From an uncultured Sterolibacteriaceae bacterium (GTDB lineage: Bacteria; Pseudomonadota; Gammaproteobacteria; Burkholderiales; Rhodocyclaceae), in NCBI GenBank assembly GCA_937888595.1, contig CALARK010000007.1, forward strand, positions 1 to 64,000: a DNA stretch of 64,000 nucleotides, in the 5' to 3' direction. The notes below the pieces were generated by a model, which was given only the letters and a program-made list of their open reading frames with translations, searched no databases and had not been told where the DNA came from. The translations under genes were made by a program, and so were the position numbers. Shown here piece after piece: positions 34,556-42,707 of the stretch (the first letter of the stretch is position 1; each line of letters begins with the position of its first letter).

Positions 34556-35202
34556 GCACCGCGACGAACCTGTCATCGACCGATCGCTGGGACGAGTTCA
34601 TGGAGGGCGTCTGGCGCCAGAACCCGCTTTTCGTCATGGTGCTGGGCCTGTGCCCCGCGCTGGCGGTGACGGTCTCGGCCGTGAACGCGCTGTCGATGGG
34701 ACTCGCCACCACCTTCGTGCTGACCTGCTCGTGCCTGCTGGTGTCGCTGTTGCGCAAGATGATCCCGAAGGAAGTGCGCATCGCCACCTACATCGTCATC
34801 ATCGCCACCTTCGTCACCGTCGTCGACTACGTGATCCAGGCGGTCAGCCTTGCCCTCTACGATGCGCTCGGCGCCTTCATCCAGCTGATCGTGGTCAACT
34901 GCATCATCCTCGGACGTGCCGAGGCCCATGCGTCGAAGAACCCGCCGCTGCCGGCGATGCTCAACGCCCTGGGCATGAGCGCCGGTTTCACCCTCGGCCT
35001 GTTCGCGCTGGGCGCCGTCCGCGAGATCCTCGGCGCGGGCACGCTGTTCGGCATCTCGCTGTTCGGCCCGCACTTCCAGCCGTGGGTGGTGATGGTGCTG
35101 CCGCCGGGCGGCTTTTTCGTGCTGGGCCTCTGGCTGCTGGTGTTCGCCGCCATCGCCCGGCGCAAGCAGGACAAACTCGCGGAGGCCGCCGGCCATGCAT
35201 GA
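34552..35202 (+). CDS. rnfE: RnfE, membrane subunit
   Basis: A 216-residue six-helix membrane protein homologous to NqrD. Family motifs are ENGVWRQNP-like MEGVWRQNPLFVMVLGLCPALAVT, IPKEVRIATYIVIIATFVT, and LIVVNCIILGRAEAHASKN, with the membrane Cys that helps ligate iron together with RnfA. The true start is ATG 34552 (ATGA overlap with rnfG); the much longer open frame upstream is not coding. Confidence 0.95.
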   Translation: MSTATNLSSTDRWDEFMEGVWRQNPLFVMVLGLCPALAVTVSAVNALSMGLATTFVLTCSCLLVSLLRKMIPKEVRIATYIVIIATFVTVVDYVIQAVSLALYDALGAFIQLIVVNCIILGRAEAHASKNPPLPAMLNALGMSAGFTLGLFALGAVREILGAGTLFGISLFGPHFQPWVVMVLPPGGFFVLGLWLLVFAAIARRKQDKLAEAAGHA

Positions 35203-35773
35203 GTCCGCCGCCCAGATCTTCATCAATGCCTTCCTCGCCAACAACTTCGTGCTGGCGATGTTCCTCGGCCTGTGCCCCTTCATCGGCGTGTCGGGCAAGC
35301 TCGAAACCGCCGCGCCGATGGGCGCCGCGACGACCTTCGTCATGCTGGTCGCCTCGCTGTGCGCCTATGGGCTCAACCTGCTGCTGACGAGCTTTAACCT
35401 GGAGTTCCTGCGCCTGATCGCCTACATCGTCATCATCGCGTCGGCCGTGCAACTGGTCGAGATGGTGCTGAAGAAATACAGCCCCGGCCTGTTCCGTGCG
35501 CTGGGCATCTACCTGCCGCTGATCACCACCAACTGCGCGGTGCTCGGCGTGGCGCTGTTCCAGACGGCGCGCGAATACGATTTCGTGCAGTCCGTGACGT
35601 TCGCGGTCGGCGCCGGCGCGGGCTTCACGCTGGCGCTGGTGCTGATGGCCAGCGTGCGCGAGCGCCTGCAACTGTCCGACGTGCCGTCCGTGGCGCAGGG
35701 CACGGCCCTGTCGCTGATGCTCGCGGGCATCCTGTCGCTGGCCTTCATGGGTTTCGCCGGCCTCGGCGGCTGA
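35195..35773 (+). CDS. rnfA: RnfA, membrane subunit
   Basis: A 192-residue six-helix membrane protein homologous to NqrE. It contains INAFLANNFVLAMFLGLCPFIGVS, LRLIAYIVIIASAVQLVEM and LPLITTNCAVLGVALF, including the Cys residues that with RnfE hold the intramembrane iron centre. Overlaps rnfE by 8 bases. In the classic order rnfA comes first (rnfABCDGE); here it is last. Confidence 0.96.
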   Translation: MHESAAQIFINAFLANNFVLAMFLGLCPFIGVSGKLETAAPMGAATTFVMLVASLCAYGLNLLLTSFNLEFLRLIAYIVIIASAVQLVEMVLKKYSPGLFRALGIYLPLITTNCAVLGVALFQTAREYDFVQSVTFAVGAGAGFTLALVLMASVRERLQLSDVPSVAQGTALSLMLAGILSLAFMGFAGLGG

Positions 35774-35781
35774 GGCGAAGC

Positions 35782-35973
35782 GTGGGTACCTACCTTCTCA
35801 CCATCGGGCTGATCTTCGCCCTGATGCTTGCGGGCATTGCCGTTGATCGGCTCTACCGCGCCTTCGCCGCCCGCAATCCCCAGTTGGGCCCCTTCCGCAA
35901 GCCGGAGGGCGGGTGCGGCAGTTGCAGCGGTGGCCAGTGCGGCAGCGGACTGGACAGCGGCTGCAAGCGCTGA
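35782..35973 (+). CDS. Small Cys-rich membrane protein, NqrM-like
   Basis: A 63-residue protein with one transmembrane helix (YLLTIGLIFALMLAGIAVDRL) and a Cys/Gly-rich tail with four to five cysteines (GGCGSCSGGQCGSGLDSGCK). The plan resembles NqrM, the factor needed to insert iron between NqrD and NqrE. Its place directly after rnfA (GTG start 9 bases later) suggests the same job for the RnfA/RnfE iron centre; this is inference from layout and position. Other possibilities are a general metal-handling or unrelated small membrane protein. Confidence 0.65.
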   Translation: MGTYLLTIGLIFALMLAGIAVDRLYRAFAARNPQLGPFRKPEGGCGSCSGGQCGSGLDSGCKR

Positions 35974-36038
35974 CGCTGGAGTCGTTGCCGGCCCGGTATG
36001 ATGGGGCCTGATTTCCCCCAACCCCGACAGGACCCACC

Positions 36039-36320
36039 ATGGATACCGAAAACCTGAGCAAGGAACAACGCATCCTGCGCGTGCTGCGCAAGGTGCTCGC
36101 CAACATCGTCAAGGATGCCACCCCGGCCCCGGGCATGCCGCATCCGCTTTCGGAAAGCACCATCCACGACATTCGCGACCTGTTCGGCCTGATCTCCGAG
36201 CGGGAGGCCGAACTGGCCGCTGAAGCCGGCCGCACCGCGGTCGAGCGGCCGTACTTCACCGACGAGCAACGCAACACGCAGACGCTCGCATTCCACAAGC
36301 CGCCGAAGAAACTCAACTGA
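36039..36320 (+). CDS. Conserved hypothetical protein
   Basis: A 93-residue soluble protein I do not recognise. It starts MDTENLSKEQRILRVLRKVLANIVKDATP, followed by PLSESTIHDIRDLFGLISEREAEL and a C-terminus ending LAFHKPPKKLN. Mostly helical, charged, without cysteines or membrane segments. It stands alone: its own spacing of 65 bases from the rnf operon and a terminator after it suggest a monocistronic gene. A dispersed repeat begins just after the stop. Confidence 0.6.
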   Translation: MDTENLSKEQRILRVLRKVLANIVKDATPAPGMPHPLSESTIHDIRDLFGLISEREAELAAEAGRTAVERPYFTDEQRNTQTLAFHKPPKKLN

Positions 36321-36321
36321 G

Positions 36322-36344
36322 AAAGTCGGCGCCGGCAGGACGGC
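36322..36344 (-). repeat. 24-bp dispersed repeat, copy 9 (before terminator)
   Basis: One mismatch. Starts 2 bases after the stop of the 36039 gene and lies directly upstream of its terminator hairpin. Confidence 0.88.
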
Positions 36345-36349
36345 AGAAA

Positions 36350-36390
36350 CGAGAACGGCCCGCACATCGGCGGGCCGTTCTCGTTGATTT
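36350..36390 (+). terminator. Rho-independent terminator
   Basis: A perfect 14-bp stem (36350-36363 with 36370-36383) with loop ACATCG, followed by TTGATTT. It ends transcription of the 36039 gene and perhaps also of the tRNA-Lys pair arriving from the other strand. Confidence 0.85.
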
Positions 36391-36391
36391 C

Positions 36392-36467
36392 TGGTGGGCC
36401 GTGTAGGGGTCGAACCTACGACAAACGGATTAAGAGTCCGCTGCTCTACCAACTGAGCTAACGGCCC
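36392..36467 (-). tRNA. tRNA-Lys (CTT)
   Basis: A complete 76-base gene: acceptor GGGCCGT with ACGGCCC, D-arm, anticodon CTT in the loop CTCTTAA, T-arm GTAGGTTCGACCCCTAC, discriminator A and encoded CCA. It follows the other tRNA-Lys by 7 bases. Confidence 0.97.
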
Positions 36468-36474
36468 TGAAATT

Positions 36475-36550
36475 TGGTGGGTGGTACAGGATTCGAACCT
36501 GTGACCAATTGGTTAAAAGCCAACTGCTCTACCGACTGAGCTAACCACCC
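36475..36550 (-). tRNA. tRNA-Lys (TTT)
   Basis: A complete 76-base gene: acceptor GGGTGGT with ACCACCC, anticodon TTT in the loop CTTTTAA, T-arm ACAGGTTCGAATCCTGT, discriminator A and encoded CCA. First of a two-gene tRNA-Lys transcript covering both lysine codons. Confidence 0.97.
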
Positions 36551-36568
36551 GTGCGACCGAAGCCGCGC

Positions 36569-36596
36569 ATTATAGCGATTCGACGGCTGTTGGGAA
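36569..36596 (-). promoter_or_regulatory. Promoter of the tRNA-Lys pair
   Basis: On the minus strand a perfect -10 TATAAT (36574-36569) is preceded after 16 bases by TTCCCA (36596-36591) as a weak -35, placing the start a few bases before tRNA-Lys(TTT). Confidence 0.7.
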
Positions 36597-36628
36597 TATC
36601 CTGCGGCCGGAAAATTTCATGTCCGCAT

Positions 36629-37726
36629 TCACTCCTGCATCATGCGCCAGTACTGGTATTTCATCGTCGCGGCCGCACCGGCGATGATGGCGGCGAGTGT
36701 GAGGATCGAACCCAGCGCCAGCGTCGAGACGCCGGTGATGCCCTGGCCGATGGTGCAGCCCATCGACAGCACGCCGCCGATGCCCATCAGCACTGCACCG
36801 ATGGCGTGGTTGAGGAAGTCCTTGGCGTCGACGAACCATTCGATGCGGAAGCCCTTGCTGACGATCGCCCAGAGGAAGGAGCCGGCGATGATGCCGAGCA
36901 GGGCGACGATGCCGAAGTTGATCAGCGACGTGTCCTGGGGATTCATGAGGTAACGCGCGCCGTCGCCCATCGGGCTCATGAAGGTGAAGGACTGGGTTTC
37001 CACGCGCAGCGGCTTGGTGTCGGCGAAATCGGCATATTCCTTCCATTCGGCGCCCATCGTGCCGCCCGTGACGTACCAGCCGGCGATGACGACCAGGCCG
37101 ATGACGATGCCGGCGAGGATGTTGTCGAAGTTGCCGCGGAATTCGCGCGAGGTGAAGGCGAAGGCGATCACGAGCAGGGCCAGGGCGATGCCGGCGACGG
37201 TATTGCCGAGGCCGACGAGATCGCCCAGCGTTTGGGTCTTGAAGCCGCTGTCGGCGAGGTTGAGGGTGGTGGCGCCGACGATCTTGCCGAACACGGCGTT
37301 GTAGAAGTCGGTCCACAGCATCAGGTAGGCGAAGGTGCCGGCGATGGCGAGCACGACCAGCGATTTCAGGTTGCCGCCGCCGATGCGCACCAGCGTCTTG
37401 TTGCCGCAGCCGGAGGCGAGCGTCATGCCGATGCCGAACATCAGGCCGCCGAGCAGGTAGCGCAGCCAGGCGAACTGCGGCGTGCGGTAGGGCGGGAAGG
37501 TGGCCGTGCCGAGGTTGGCGAGGCCGCCCGCTTCGAGCGCGACCACGCCGAGCATGGCCACGGCGGCGGCGAGCAGCCAGGCGCGCAGGCGGCCGGTATC
37601 GTCCATGTTGACCCAGTCGGACACCGCACCCATGGTGCAGAAATTGGTCTTGTTGGCCACAGCGCCCATGACGACGGCCAGGCCGAAAACGATCAGCAGC
37701 ACCTGATGATGAATCGTGAGTTCCAT
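36629..37726 (-). CDS. YeeE/YedE family sulfur-compound transporter
   Basis: A 365-residue membrane protein with about nine or more helices in two repeated halves. Family motifs with conserved Cys are NKTNFCTMGAVSDW near residue 30, LASGCGNKTLVRIGGGN near 105, and LSMGCTIGQGITG near 325. Related proteins (TsuA) take up thiosulfate using such cysteines, so import of thiosulfate or another sulfur donor is likely. No TusA-like partner gene is adjacent. Starts at ATG 37726, downstream of queC on the same strand with a 122-base gap. Confidence 0.85.
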   Translation of the reverse strand: MELTIHHQVLLIVFGLAVVMGAVANKTNFCTMGAVSDWVNMDDTGRLRAWLLAAAVAMLGVVALEAGGLANLGTATFPPYRTPQFAWLRYLLGGLMFGIGMTLASGCGNKTLVRIGGGNLKSLVVLAIAGTFAYLMLWTDFYNAVFGKIVGATTLNLADSGFKTQTLGDLVGLGNTVAGIALALLVIAFAFTSREFRGNFDNILAGIVIGLVVIAGWYVTGGTMGAEWKEYADFADTKPLRVETQSFTFMSPMGDGARYLMNPQDTSLINFGIVALLGIIAGSFLWAIVSKGFRIEWFVDAKDFLNHAIGAVLMGIGGVLSMGCTIGQGITGVSTLALGSILTLAAIIAGAAATMKYQYWRMMQE

Positions 37727-37848
37727 GTGGTTATCTCCGCAGGCCGGATGCCGGCAATCTTGTTGTGGTTGACGGTAAACAGGCGGCGATTCTCTTGCAA
37801 AGATGGCCGCTATTTAATTCAAAGCTTCGCATCGGGAATAACCACGCC

Positions 37849-38538
37849 CTATGTGCGCGAATGCTGATATACGGTCGGATCTTCGACACCGGCGGCCGCG
37901 AAGCCTTCGCGACGCAGCCGGCACGCATCGCACACTCCGCAGGCCTGCCCGGCGTCATCGGCCTGATAGCAGGAAACGGTCTGCGCGTAATCGATGCCGA
38001 GCGCCAGGCCGCGGCGGATGATCTGTGCCTTGGACAGGTCGATCAGCGGCGCATGGATGCGCAACGCGTGGCCTTCCACGCCGGCCTTGGTGGCGAGGTT
38101 CGCCATCCGTTCGAAGGCTTCGATGAAGGCCGGCCGGCAATCGGGATAGCCCGAGTAGTCGACCGCATTGACGCCGACGAAGAGGTCCTGGGCGCCGAGA
38201 ATCTCCGCCCAGCCGAGGGCGAGCGACAGCATGATGGTGTTGCGCGCCGGGACGTAGGTGACCGGGATGCCCGGCTGGACACCGCCGGTCGGAACGGAAA
38301 TAGAGGCATCGGTCAGCGCGGAGCCGCCGAACTGGGCCATGTCGAGATGCAGGGTGCGGTGGGCCGCGGCACCGAGCGCGGCGGCCACGCGCGCCGCGGC
38401 GGCGAGCTCGGCCGCGTGGCGCTGGCCGTAGTCGACCGACAGGCAATGGCAGGCGAACCCCTGGCTATTCGCGATGGCGAGGCAGGTGGCCGAGTCGAGC
38501 CCGCCCGAGAGCAGCACCACGGCCGGCTTATCTGCCAC
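37849..38538 (-). CDS. queC: QueC, 7-cyano-7-deazaguanine synthase
   Basis: A 229-residue ATP-dependent enzyme converting 7-carboxy-7-deazaguanine to preQ0 for queuosine. It has the PP-loop LLSGGLDSATCLA, SVDYGQRH, VPARNTIMLSLALGWAE and the zinc site CGVCDACRLRREGF near the C-terminus. ATG 38538 lies within the last codons of queE (11-base overlap), so the two are coupled. Confidence 0.96.
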   Translation of the reverse strand: MADKPAVVLLSGGLDSATCLAIANSQGFACHCLSVDYGQRHAAELAAAARVAAALGAAAHRTLHLDMAQFGGSALTDASISVPTGGVQPGIPVTYVPARNTIMLSLALGWAEILGAQDLFVGVNAVDYSGYPDCRPAFIEAFERMANLATKAGVEGHALRIHAPLIDLSKAQIIRRGLALGIDYAQTVSCYQADDAGQACGVCDACRLRREGFAAAGVEDPTVYQHSRT

Positions 38539-39208
38539 GCTGGGCTCCCCAGAGGATCTTGTGCAGTTGCAACTGAAAGTGCACCGGGAGCCGGTCGGCG
38601 AGAATCCACTCGGCGAGCTGTGCCGGCGGCAGTCGATCCCACACCGGCGAGAACAACACCGGGCAGATTTCCGTCAGCGGCCGTCCTGCCGGCGCCGACT
38701 TTTCGTGCCGCCCCGCGAGGATTTCCTTCGCCCAGTCGTAGTCGGCGCGCGAAGCGAGCACGAACTTGAGTTCGTCGGTCGGCCGCAGGCAGTCGAGGTT
38801 CTCCCAGCGGTTCTTTCCCGCCTCGCCGGAATCCGGTGCTTTGAGGTCGACGATGCGCGCGACGCGCGGATCGACGGAACCAATGTCGAGCGCGCCCGAG
38901 GTTTCGAGGGAGACCGAGTAGCCGGCGTCGCACAGCGAGGTCAGCAGTGCCAGGCAGTTCGGCTGGGCGAGCGGCTCGCCGCCGGTGACGCACACCGTGG
39001 AGCAGGCATGGGAGGCGACTTGCGCGCGGATCGCGTCGAGCGTCATCGTTTCCCCGCCGCTGAACGCATAGGCGGTATCGCACCAACGACAGCGCAGCGG
39101 GCAGCCGGTCAGCCGCACGAAGACGGTCGGCAGGCCGGCGCGCGTCGACTCTCCCTGCAGGGAATGGAAAATTTCCGCGACGCGCAGGGTCGGGGCGCTG
39201 CCCGTCAT
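38528..39208 (-). CDS. queE: QueE, 7-carboxy-7-deazaguanine synthase
   Basis: A 226-residue radical SAM enzyme acting before QueC in queuosine synthesis. The radical SAM site is CPLRCRWCDTAY (C-x3-C-x2-C), preceded by the substrate region IFHSLQGESTRAGLPTVFVR; VTGGEPL and SLETSGALD follow. The start at ATG 39208 (MTGSAPTLRVAE) fits the family; it lies 9 bases beyond the cpoB stop. A dispersed repeat encodes KSAPAGR about residues 168-175. Confidence 0.94.
   Translation of the reverse strand: MTGSAPTLRVAEIFHSLQGESTRAGLPTVFVRLTGCPLRCRWCDTAYAFSGGETMTLDAIRAQVASHACSTVCVTGGEPLAQPNCLALLTSLCDAGYSVSLETSGALDIGSVDPRVARIVDLKAPDSGEAGKNRWENLDCLRPTDELKFVLASRADYDWAKEILAGRHEKSAPAGRPLTEICPVLFSPVWDRLPPAQLAEWILADRLPVHFQLQLHKILWGAQRGR
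38681..38704 (+). repeat. 24-bp dispersed repeat, copy 10 (in queE)
   Basis: One mismatch. Encodes KSAPAGR in QueE. Confidence 0.88.
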
Positions 39209-39216
39209 CGCTGCGA

Positions 39217-39984
39217 CTACCGCTTCTTCTTGGGGGCGAGCGTCTTGATGCGTGCGCGGGCAGTTTCCACCGCCGGACTGGTCGGGTACTTCTCGACCAG
39301 CGTCTGCAGCACCTTCACCGCGCCATCGACATCCTTCGCGCCGACCAGCGCGTTCGACTGGGCGAGCAGGGCATCCGGGGCCTTCGCGTCGTTCGGCCAG
39401 GTGGCGGCGACGTGGCCGAAGGCCTGCGCCGCGGGTGCATACTGCTTCTGCTGATACAGGCTCGAACCGAGCCAATAGTGCGCGTTGGGCAGCATCGTCG
39501 ACTGGGTGTGGCCGGAGATAAAGGCCTCGAAAGCGGCTTGCGCCTCCTTGAATTTGCTTTCGCGGAACAGGCCGAGGGCTGTCTCGTAGTCCCGCATTTC
39601 CGTCTGCGGGTCGGCCTTGGGCTGGGCCGGTGCAGCCGGGTCGGCCGAAGGCATCGTCGTCGATTCGAGCTTTCGCAGGCGGTTGTCGAGGTCGACGTAG
39701 AAATCCTGCTGGCGCTTCTGGGCCGTTTCGACGGCGTTCATCAGCACTTCGACCTGGCCGCGCAGGCGGGCCACTTCGGTGCGCAGGGACTCCATCTGGT
39801 TGGCGAAATCGAGCTGGTTGCGCGAGGCCGTGTCGACACGCTGCGTCAGGGCGTCGAGCGCCTGCGTCAGTTCGGTCCGCAACTGCGCGACCTGCTGGCG
39901 GGCCCCGTCATCCTCGAACAGGGCGGCGTGCGCCGGCAGCGCGAGGAGCGCGCCGGCAAGCAACAGCGGCCTCAACTTCATCAA
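39217..39984 (-). CDS. cpoB: CpoB/YbgF, Tol-Pal-associated periplasmic protein
   Basis: A 255-residue periplasmic protein that links Tol-Pal to peptidoglycan synthesis during division. Signal peptide (LRPLLLAGALLALPAHA), an N-terminal coiled coil (residues about 25-105, rich in Gln, Leu, Arg), a Pro/Ala linker and three TPR units (YETALGLFRESKFKEAQAAFE onward, by position 130-245). The start overlaps the pal stop by 4 bases. Confidence 0.93.
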   Translation of the reverse strand: MMKLRPLLLAGALLALPAHAALFEDDGARQQVAQLRTELTQALDALTQRVDTASRNQLDFANQMESLRTEVARLRGQVEVLMNAVETAQKRQQDFYVDLDNRLRKLESTTMPSADPAAPAQPKADPQTEMRDYETALGLFRESKFKEAQAAFEAFISGHTQSTMLPNAHYWLGSSLYQQKQYAPAAQAFGHVAATWPNDAKAPDALLAQSNALVGAKDVDGAVKVLQTLVEKYPTSPAVETARARIKTLAPKKKR

Positions 39985-40520
39985 AACTCGCCCGAGTAGA
40001 GCATGTCACCGCGGCGGTTCTGCGCCCAGCAGCTTTCCGCGGCTTCCATGCAGGCCGGCTTTTCCTCGCCGAGGCTGACCGACTCGAGCTGCACTTCCTT
40101 GGCGCCGAGCAGTTGCAGCGCTTTCTTCACCGCCTCGGCGCGCTTCTGGCCGAGCGCCAGGTTGTATTCACGGCTGCCGCGCTCGTCGGCATGCCCCTGG
40201 ATCAGCATCTTCATCTGATCGTTCCGGGCCAGGAACTTGGCGTGATGCTCGAGCAGGGCCTGGTATTCGCCCTTGACGACGTAGCTGTCGTAGTCGAAAT
40301 AGACGCTGCGCTTGGCGAGCGGGCTCTGCGGGTCCTTCAGGGCGGCCAGCGCATAGGGGTCGGCCGTAGCGGCAGCGACCGGGGCGGTGGTCGCCACGGC
40401 ATTCGGGTTGCGGTCTTCGACGCCGGCGCCGGCCTGTTCGGGGGCTGCCGGCTGGCTGCCGCAACCGGACAGTGCGGCGAGAACGATCAGGGAAACGGAA
40501 AGGGCATAAGCGGTGCGCAT
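39981..40520 (-). CDS. pal: Pal, peptidoglycan-associated lipoprotein
   Basis: A 179-residue outer-membrane lipoprotein. The lipobox is LAALSGC with Cys at about 19. An Ala/Pro linker precedes the OmpA-like domain with VYFDYDSYVV, IQGHADERGSREYNLALGQKRAEAV, which binds peptidoglycan. It anchors the outer membrane together with TolB and TolA. Confidence 0.96.
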   Translation of the reverse strand: MRTAYALSVSLIVLAALSGCGSQPAAPEQAGAGVEDRNPNAVATTAPVAAATADPYALAALKDPQSPLAKRSVYFDYDSYVVKGEYQALLEHHAKFLARNDQMKMLIQGHADERGSREYNLALGQKRAEAVKKALQLLGAKEVQLESVSLGEEKPACMEAAESCWAQNRRGDMLYSGEF

Positions 40521-40574
40521 GGCGAGGTCCTATGGAGGCGGGTGGGTGGAGGCTGCGTGGAGAGTGTGTGACGG

Positions 40575-41849
40575 CTACGGGTTGAACGGGCCCCAGGCGG
40601 GCTCGCGGACATCGGCGGCCTGAACGGACAGCCGCTGCTTGACGCGGCCGTCGACCGAGACCGCGGCGAGCACGCCGCGCCCCCCGACTTCGGTGGCGAA
40701 CAGGATCATGCGGCCGTTGGGCGCGAAGCTGGGCGATTCGTCCTTGGCCGTGTCGGTCAGGATCTGGGTCTGGCGCGTCGCGAGGTCCATGACCGCGACG
40801 CGGAAGCGTCCGCCGTCGCGCGTGACGAAGGCCAAGGTTTTGCCGTCCGGCGAGAGGCGCGGGGTGACGTTGTAGCTGCCGTCGAAGGTGATGCGCTGCG
40901 CGCTGCCGCCGGTGGCGGGCAGGCGATAGATCTGCGGGCTGCCGCCGCGGTCGGACGTGAAATAGATGAAGGCGCCGTCGGGCGAGAACTGCGGCTCGGT
41001 GTCGATGCCGCTCGAGCTGGCCAGCCGGGTCACGCCGCTACCGTCGGCATTGACGAGATAGAGCTGCGAAGCGCCGTCCTTGGTCAGGACGACGGCGAGC
41101 CGCTTGCCGTCCGGCGACCAGGCCGGGGCGGAGTTCGAGCCCTTGAAGTTGGCGACGACATGGCGGCGGCCGGTGGCGAGGTCATGCACGTAGATGATCG
41201 GCTTCTTCGCCTCGAAGGACACGTAGGCGAGCTTGACGCCGTCCGGCGACCAGGCCGGCGAGATGATCGGTTCGCGCGAGGCGAGCGCGGCCTGCGCGCC
41301 ATTGCCGTCGGCATCGGCGATCTGCAGCTCGAAGCGTCCCGCGCTTTTCACGACATAGGCGATGCGCGTGGAGAAGATGCCGCGCTCGCCGGTGAGTTTT
41401 TCGTAGATGGTGTCGGCGATGCGGTGGGCGGTGGTGCGGATCTGCGCGGAAGTGTGGGCGTAGGCCTGGCCGGCGATCACGTTCTGCTTGAGGATGTCGT
41501 GCAGGCGAAAGCGCGTTTCGTAGCGCCCGTCGGCGAATGCGGTGACGCTGCCGGCGGCCAGGGCATCGGCGCCGCGCGCCTTCCAGGCGGCATGGTCGGG
41601 CAGCGAGTTTTCGTCGAGGGTCGCACCGCTCGTGTCGATCAGGTTGAAGCGGCCGCTGCGCTCGAGATCGGATCGGACGACCGAGCCGAGGGCCTTCGAC
41701 ACGCCGGCGGCGCCGGCGAATTCGGTGACGGCGACCGGCATGCGCTGGGCGCCGGCCCCGGTGATCTCGATGGAAAGCTGTGCGTGTACGGACAATGCCG
41801 CCAGTGACATAGCCAGGCTGGCCGCGAGTCGGGTAATCTGGATTTTCAT
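40575..41849 (-). CDS. tolB: TolB, periplasmic beta-propeller of Tol-Pal
   Basis: A 424-residue periplasmic protein that binds Pal and TolA. Signal peptide (QITRLAASLAMSLAALSVHA), N-terminal TolB domain (MPVAVTEFAGAAG), then six-bladed propeller repeats visible as PAWSPDG, EPQFSPDG, PRLSPDGKTLAF and PSFAPNGRMILF. The ATG at 41849 fits the signal peptide. It ends AWGPFNP, normal for the family. Confidence 0.95.
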   Translation of the reverse strand: MKIQITRLAASLAMSLAALSVHAQLSIEITGAGAQRMPVAVTEFAGAAGVSKALGSVVRSDLERSGRFNLIDTSGATLDENSLPDHAAWKARGADALAAGSVTAFADGRYETRFRLHDILKQNVIAGQAYAHTSAQIRTTAHRIADTIYEKLTGERGIFSTRIAYVVKSAGRFELQIADADGNGAQAALASREPIISPAWSPDGVKLAYVSFEAKKPIIYVHDLATGRRHVVANFKGSNSAPAWSPDGKRLAVVLTKDGASQLYLVNADGSGVTRLASSSGIDTEPQFSPDGAFIYFTSDRGGSPQIYRLPATGGSAQRITFDGSYNVTPRLSPDGKTLAFVTRDGGRFRVAVMDLATRQTQILTDTAKDESPSFAPNGRMILFATEVGGRGVLAAVSVDGRVKQRLSVQAADVREPAWGPFNP

Positions 41850-41878
41850 GGGGTTCGCATTATAGACCGCCGGCCGGA

Positions 41879-42637
41879 TCAATCTTCCCGCGGACGGAAG
41901 CGCAGTTCCAGCGTGCGGCTGAAAAGCTCGCTCTGGGGCGGTTTCGGCAGCGGGCTCGACTTGCGGATGGCACGCTCGGTGGCGTCGTCGTAGGCGGCAT
42001 GGCCGGACGACTTGAGCAGCCGCACGTTCAACACTTCCCCGGAAGGCAACTGGGTGACCTCGAAGACCGCTTCCGGGTTACCCTTGATGTCGGACGGCAG
42101 GATGATGTTGCCGCGTACCTTGCCGCGGATGCGCGCCATGTAGTCGGCCATCGCACTCGCCTTGAGGGCGCCCGCCTGCTGGGCTTTCAAGGCATCGAGC
42201 TCGCGCGCGGCCGCCTCGGCAGCCTTGCGCTGCTGTAATTGCTCGGCTTCGCGGCGGAGTTCCTCCTTGAACGGGTCCGGGGCCGGCTTCGGCGGTTCCG
42301 GCTTGGGTTCGGGCTTTTTGGGCGGGGGCTTCGGCTTTTCCTTCTGCGCGATGTCCGGCTTGGGCGGCGTGGGGACCGGCTTGGGTGGTTCCGGTTTCGG
42401 CTCGGGTTTCAGTTCCGGTTTGGGCTCGGGCTTGGGCTCGGGTTTGGGTGCCGGGGCAGAAGTCGGCGCCGGCGGGACGGCACGCACCAGCTCTACCTGA
42501 ACGGCCGATTCCTGCTGCGTCTGCCAGCGGATGCCATAGACCAGCAACACGACCAGCAGCACGTGCATCAGCACGGCCAGTGCGAAGGAGATGCGCTTGC
42601 CCGGGGCGGGGCGCGGCTTGGCGGGGGCGTCCGTCAT
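41879..42637 (-). CDS. tolA: TolA, energy-transducing rod protein
   Basis: A 252-residue inner-membrane protein joining TolQR to TolB/Pal. One transmembrane helix (ISFALAVLMHVLLVVLLVYGI region), a long Pro-Glu-Pro-Lys repeat stretch (about 58-115), a helical part, and the TonB-like C-terminal domain (KVRGNIILPSDIKGNPEAVF start, ending LELRFRPRED). A dispersed repeat encodes AVPPAPTS just before the Pro-rich stretch, so that stretch starts in repeat-derived sequence. Confidence 0.93.
   Translation of the reverse strand: MTDAPAKPRPAPGKRISFALAVLMHVLLVVLLVYGIRWQTQQESAVQVELVRAVPPAPTSAPAPKPEPKPEPKPELKPEPKPEPPKPVPTPPKPDIAQKEKPKPPPKKPEPKPEPPKPAPDPFKEELRREAEQLQQRKAAEAAARELDALKAQQAGALKASAMADYMARIRGKVRGNIILPSDIKGNPEAVFEVTQLPSGEVLNVRLLKSSGHAAYDDATERAIRKSSPLPKPPQSELFSRTLELRFRPRED
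42460..42481 (-). repeat. 24-bp dispersed repeat, copy 11 (in tolA)
   Basis: Matches 22 consensus bases. Encodes AVPPAPTS at the start of the TolA Pro-rich region. Confidence 0.88.
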
Positions 42638-42650
42638 GACCGTTGCCCGC

Positions 42651-42684
42651 CCATCCCCAGCCCTTCCCTCGCGGGAAGGGAGAC
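42651..42684. repeat. REP-like palindrome between tolR and tolA
   Basis: A perfect 8-bp stem CCCTTCCC (42661-42668) / GGGAAGGG (42673-42680) with loop TCGC, preceded by CCATCCCCAG. This looks like the dispersed CCCTTCCC...GGGAAGGG palindromes of many proteobacteria. It may modulate tolA level relative to tolQR. Confidence 0.55.
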
Positions 42685-42707
42685 TGCGTGCTCGCTGCGC
42701 TCGATCT

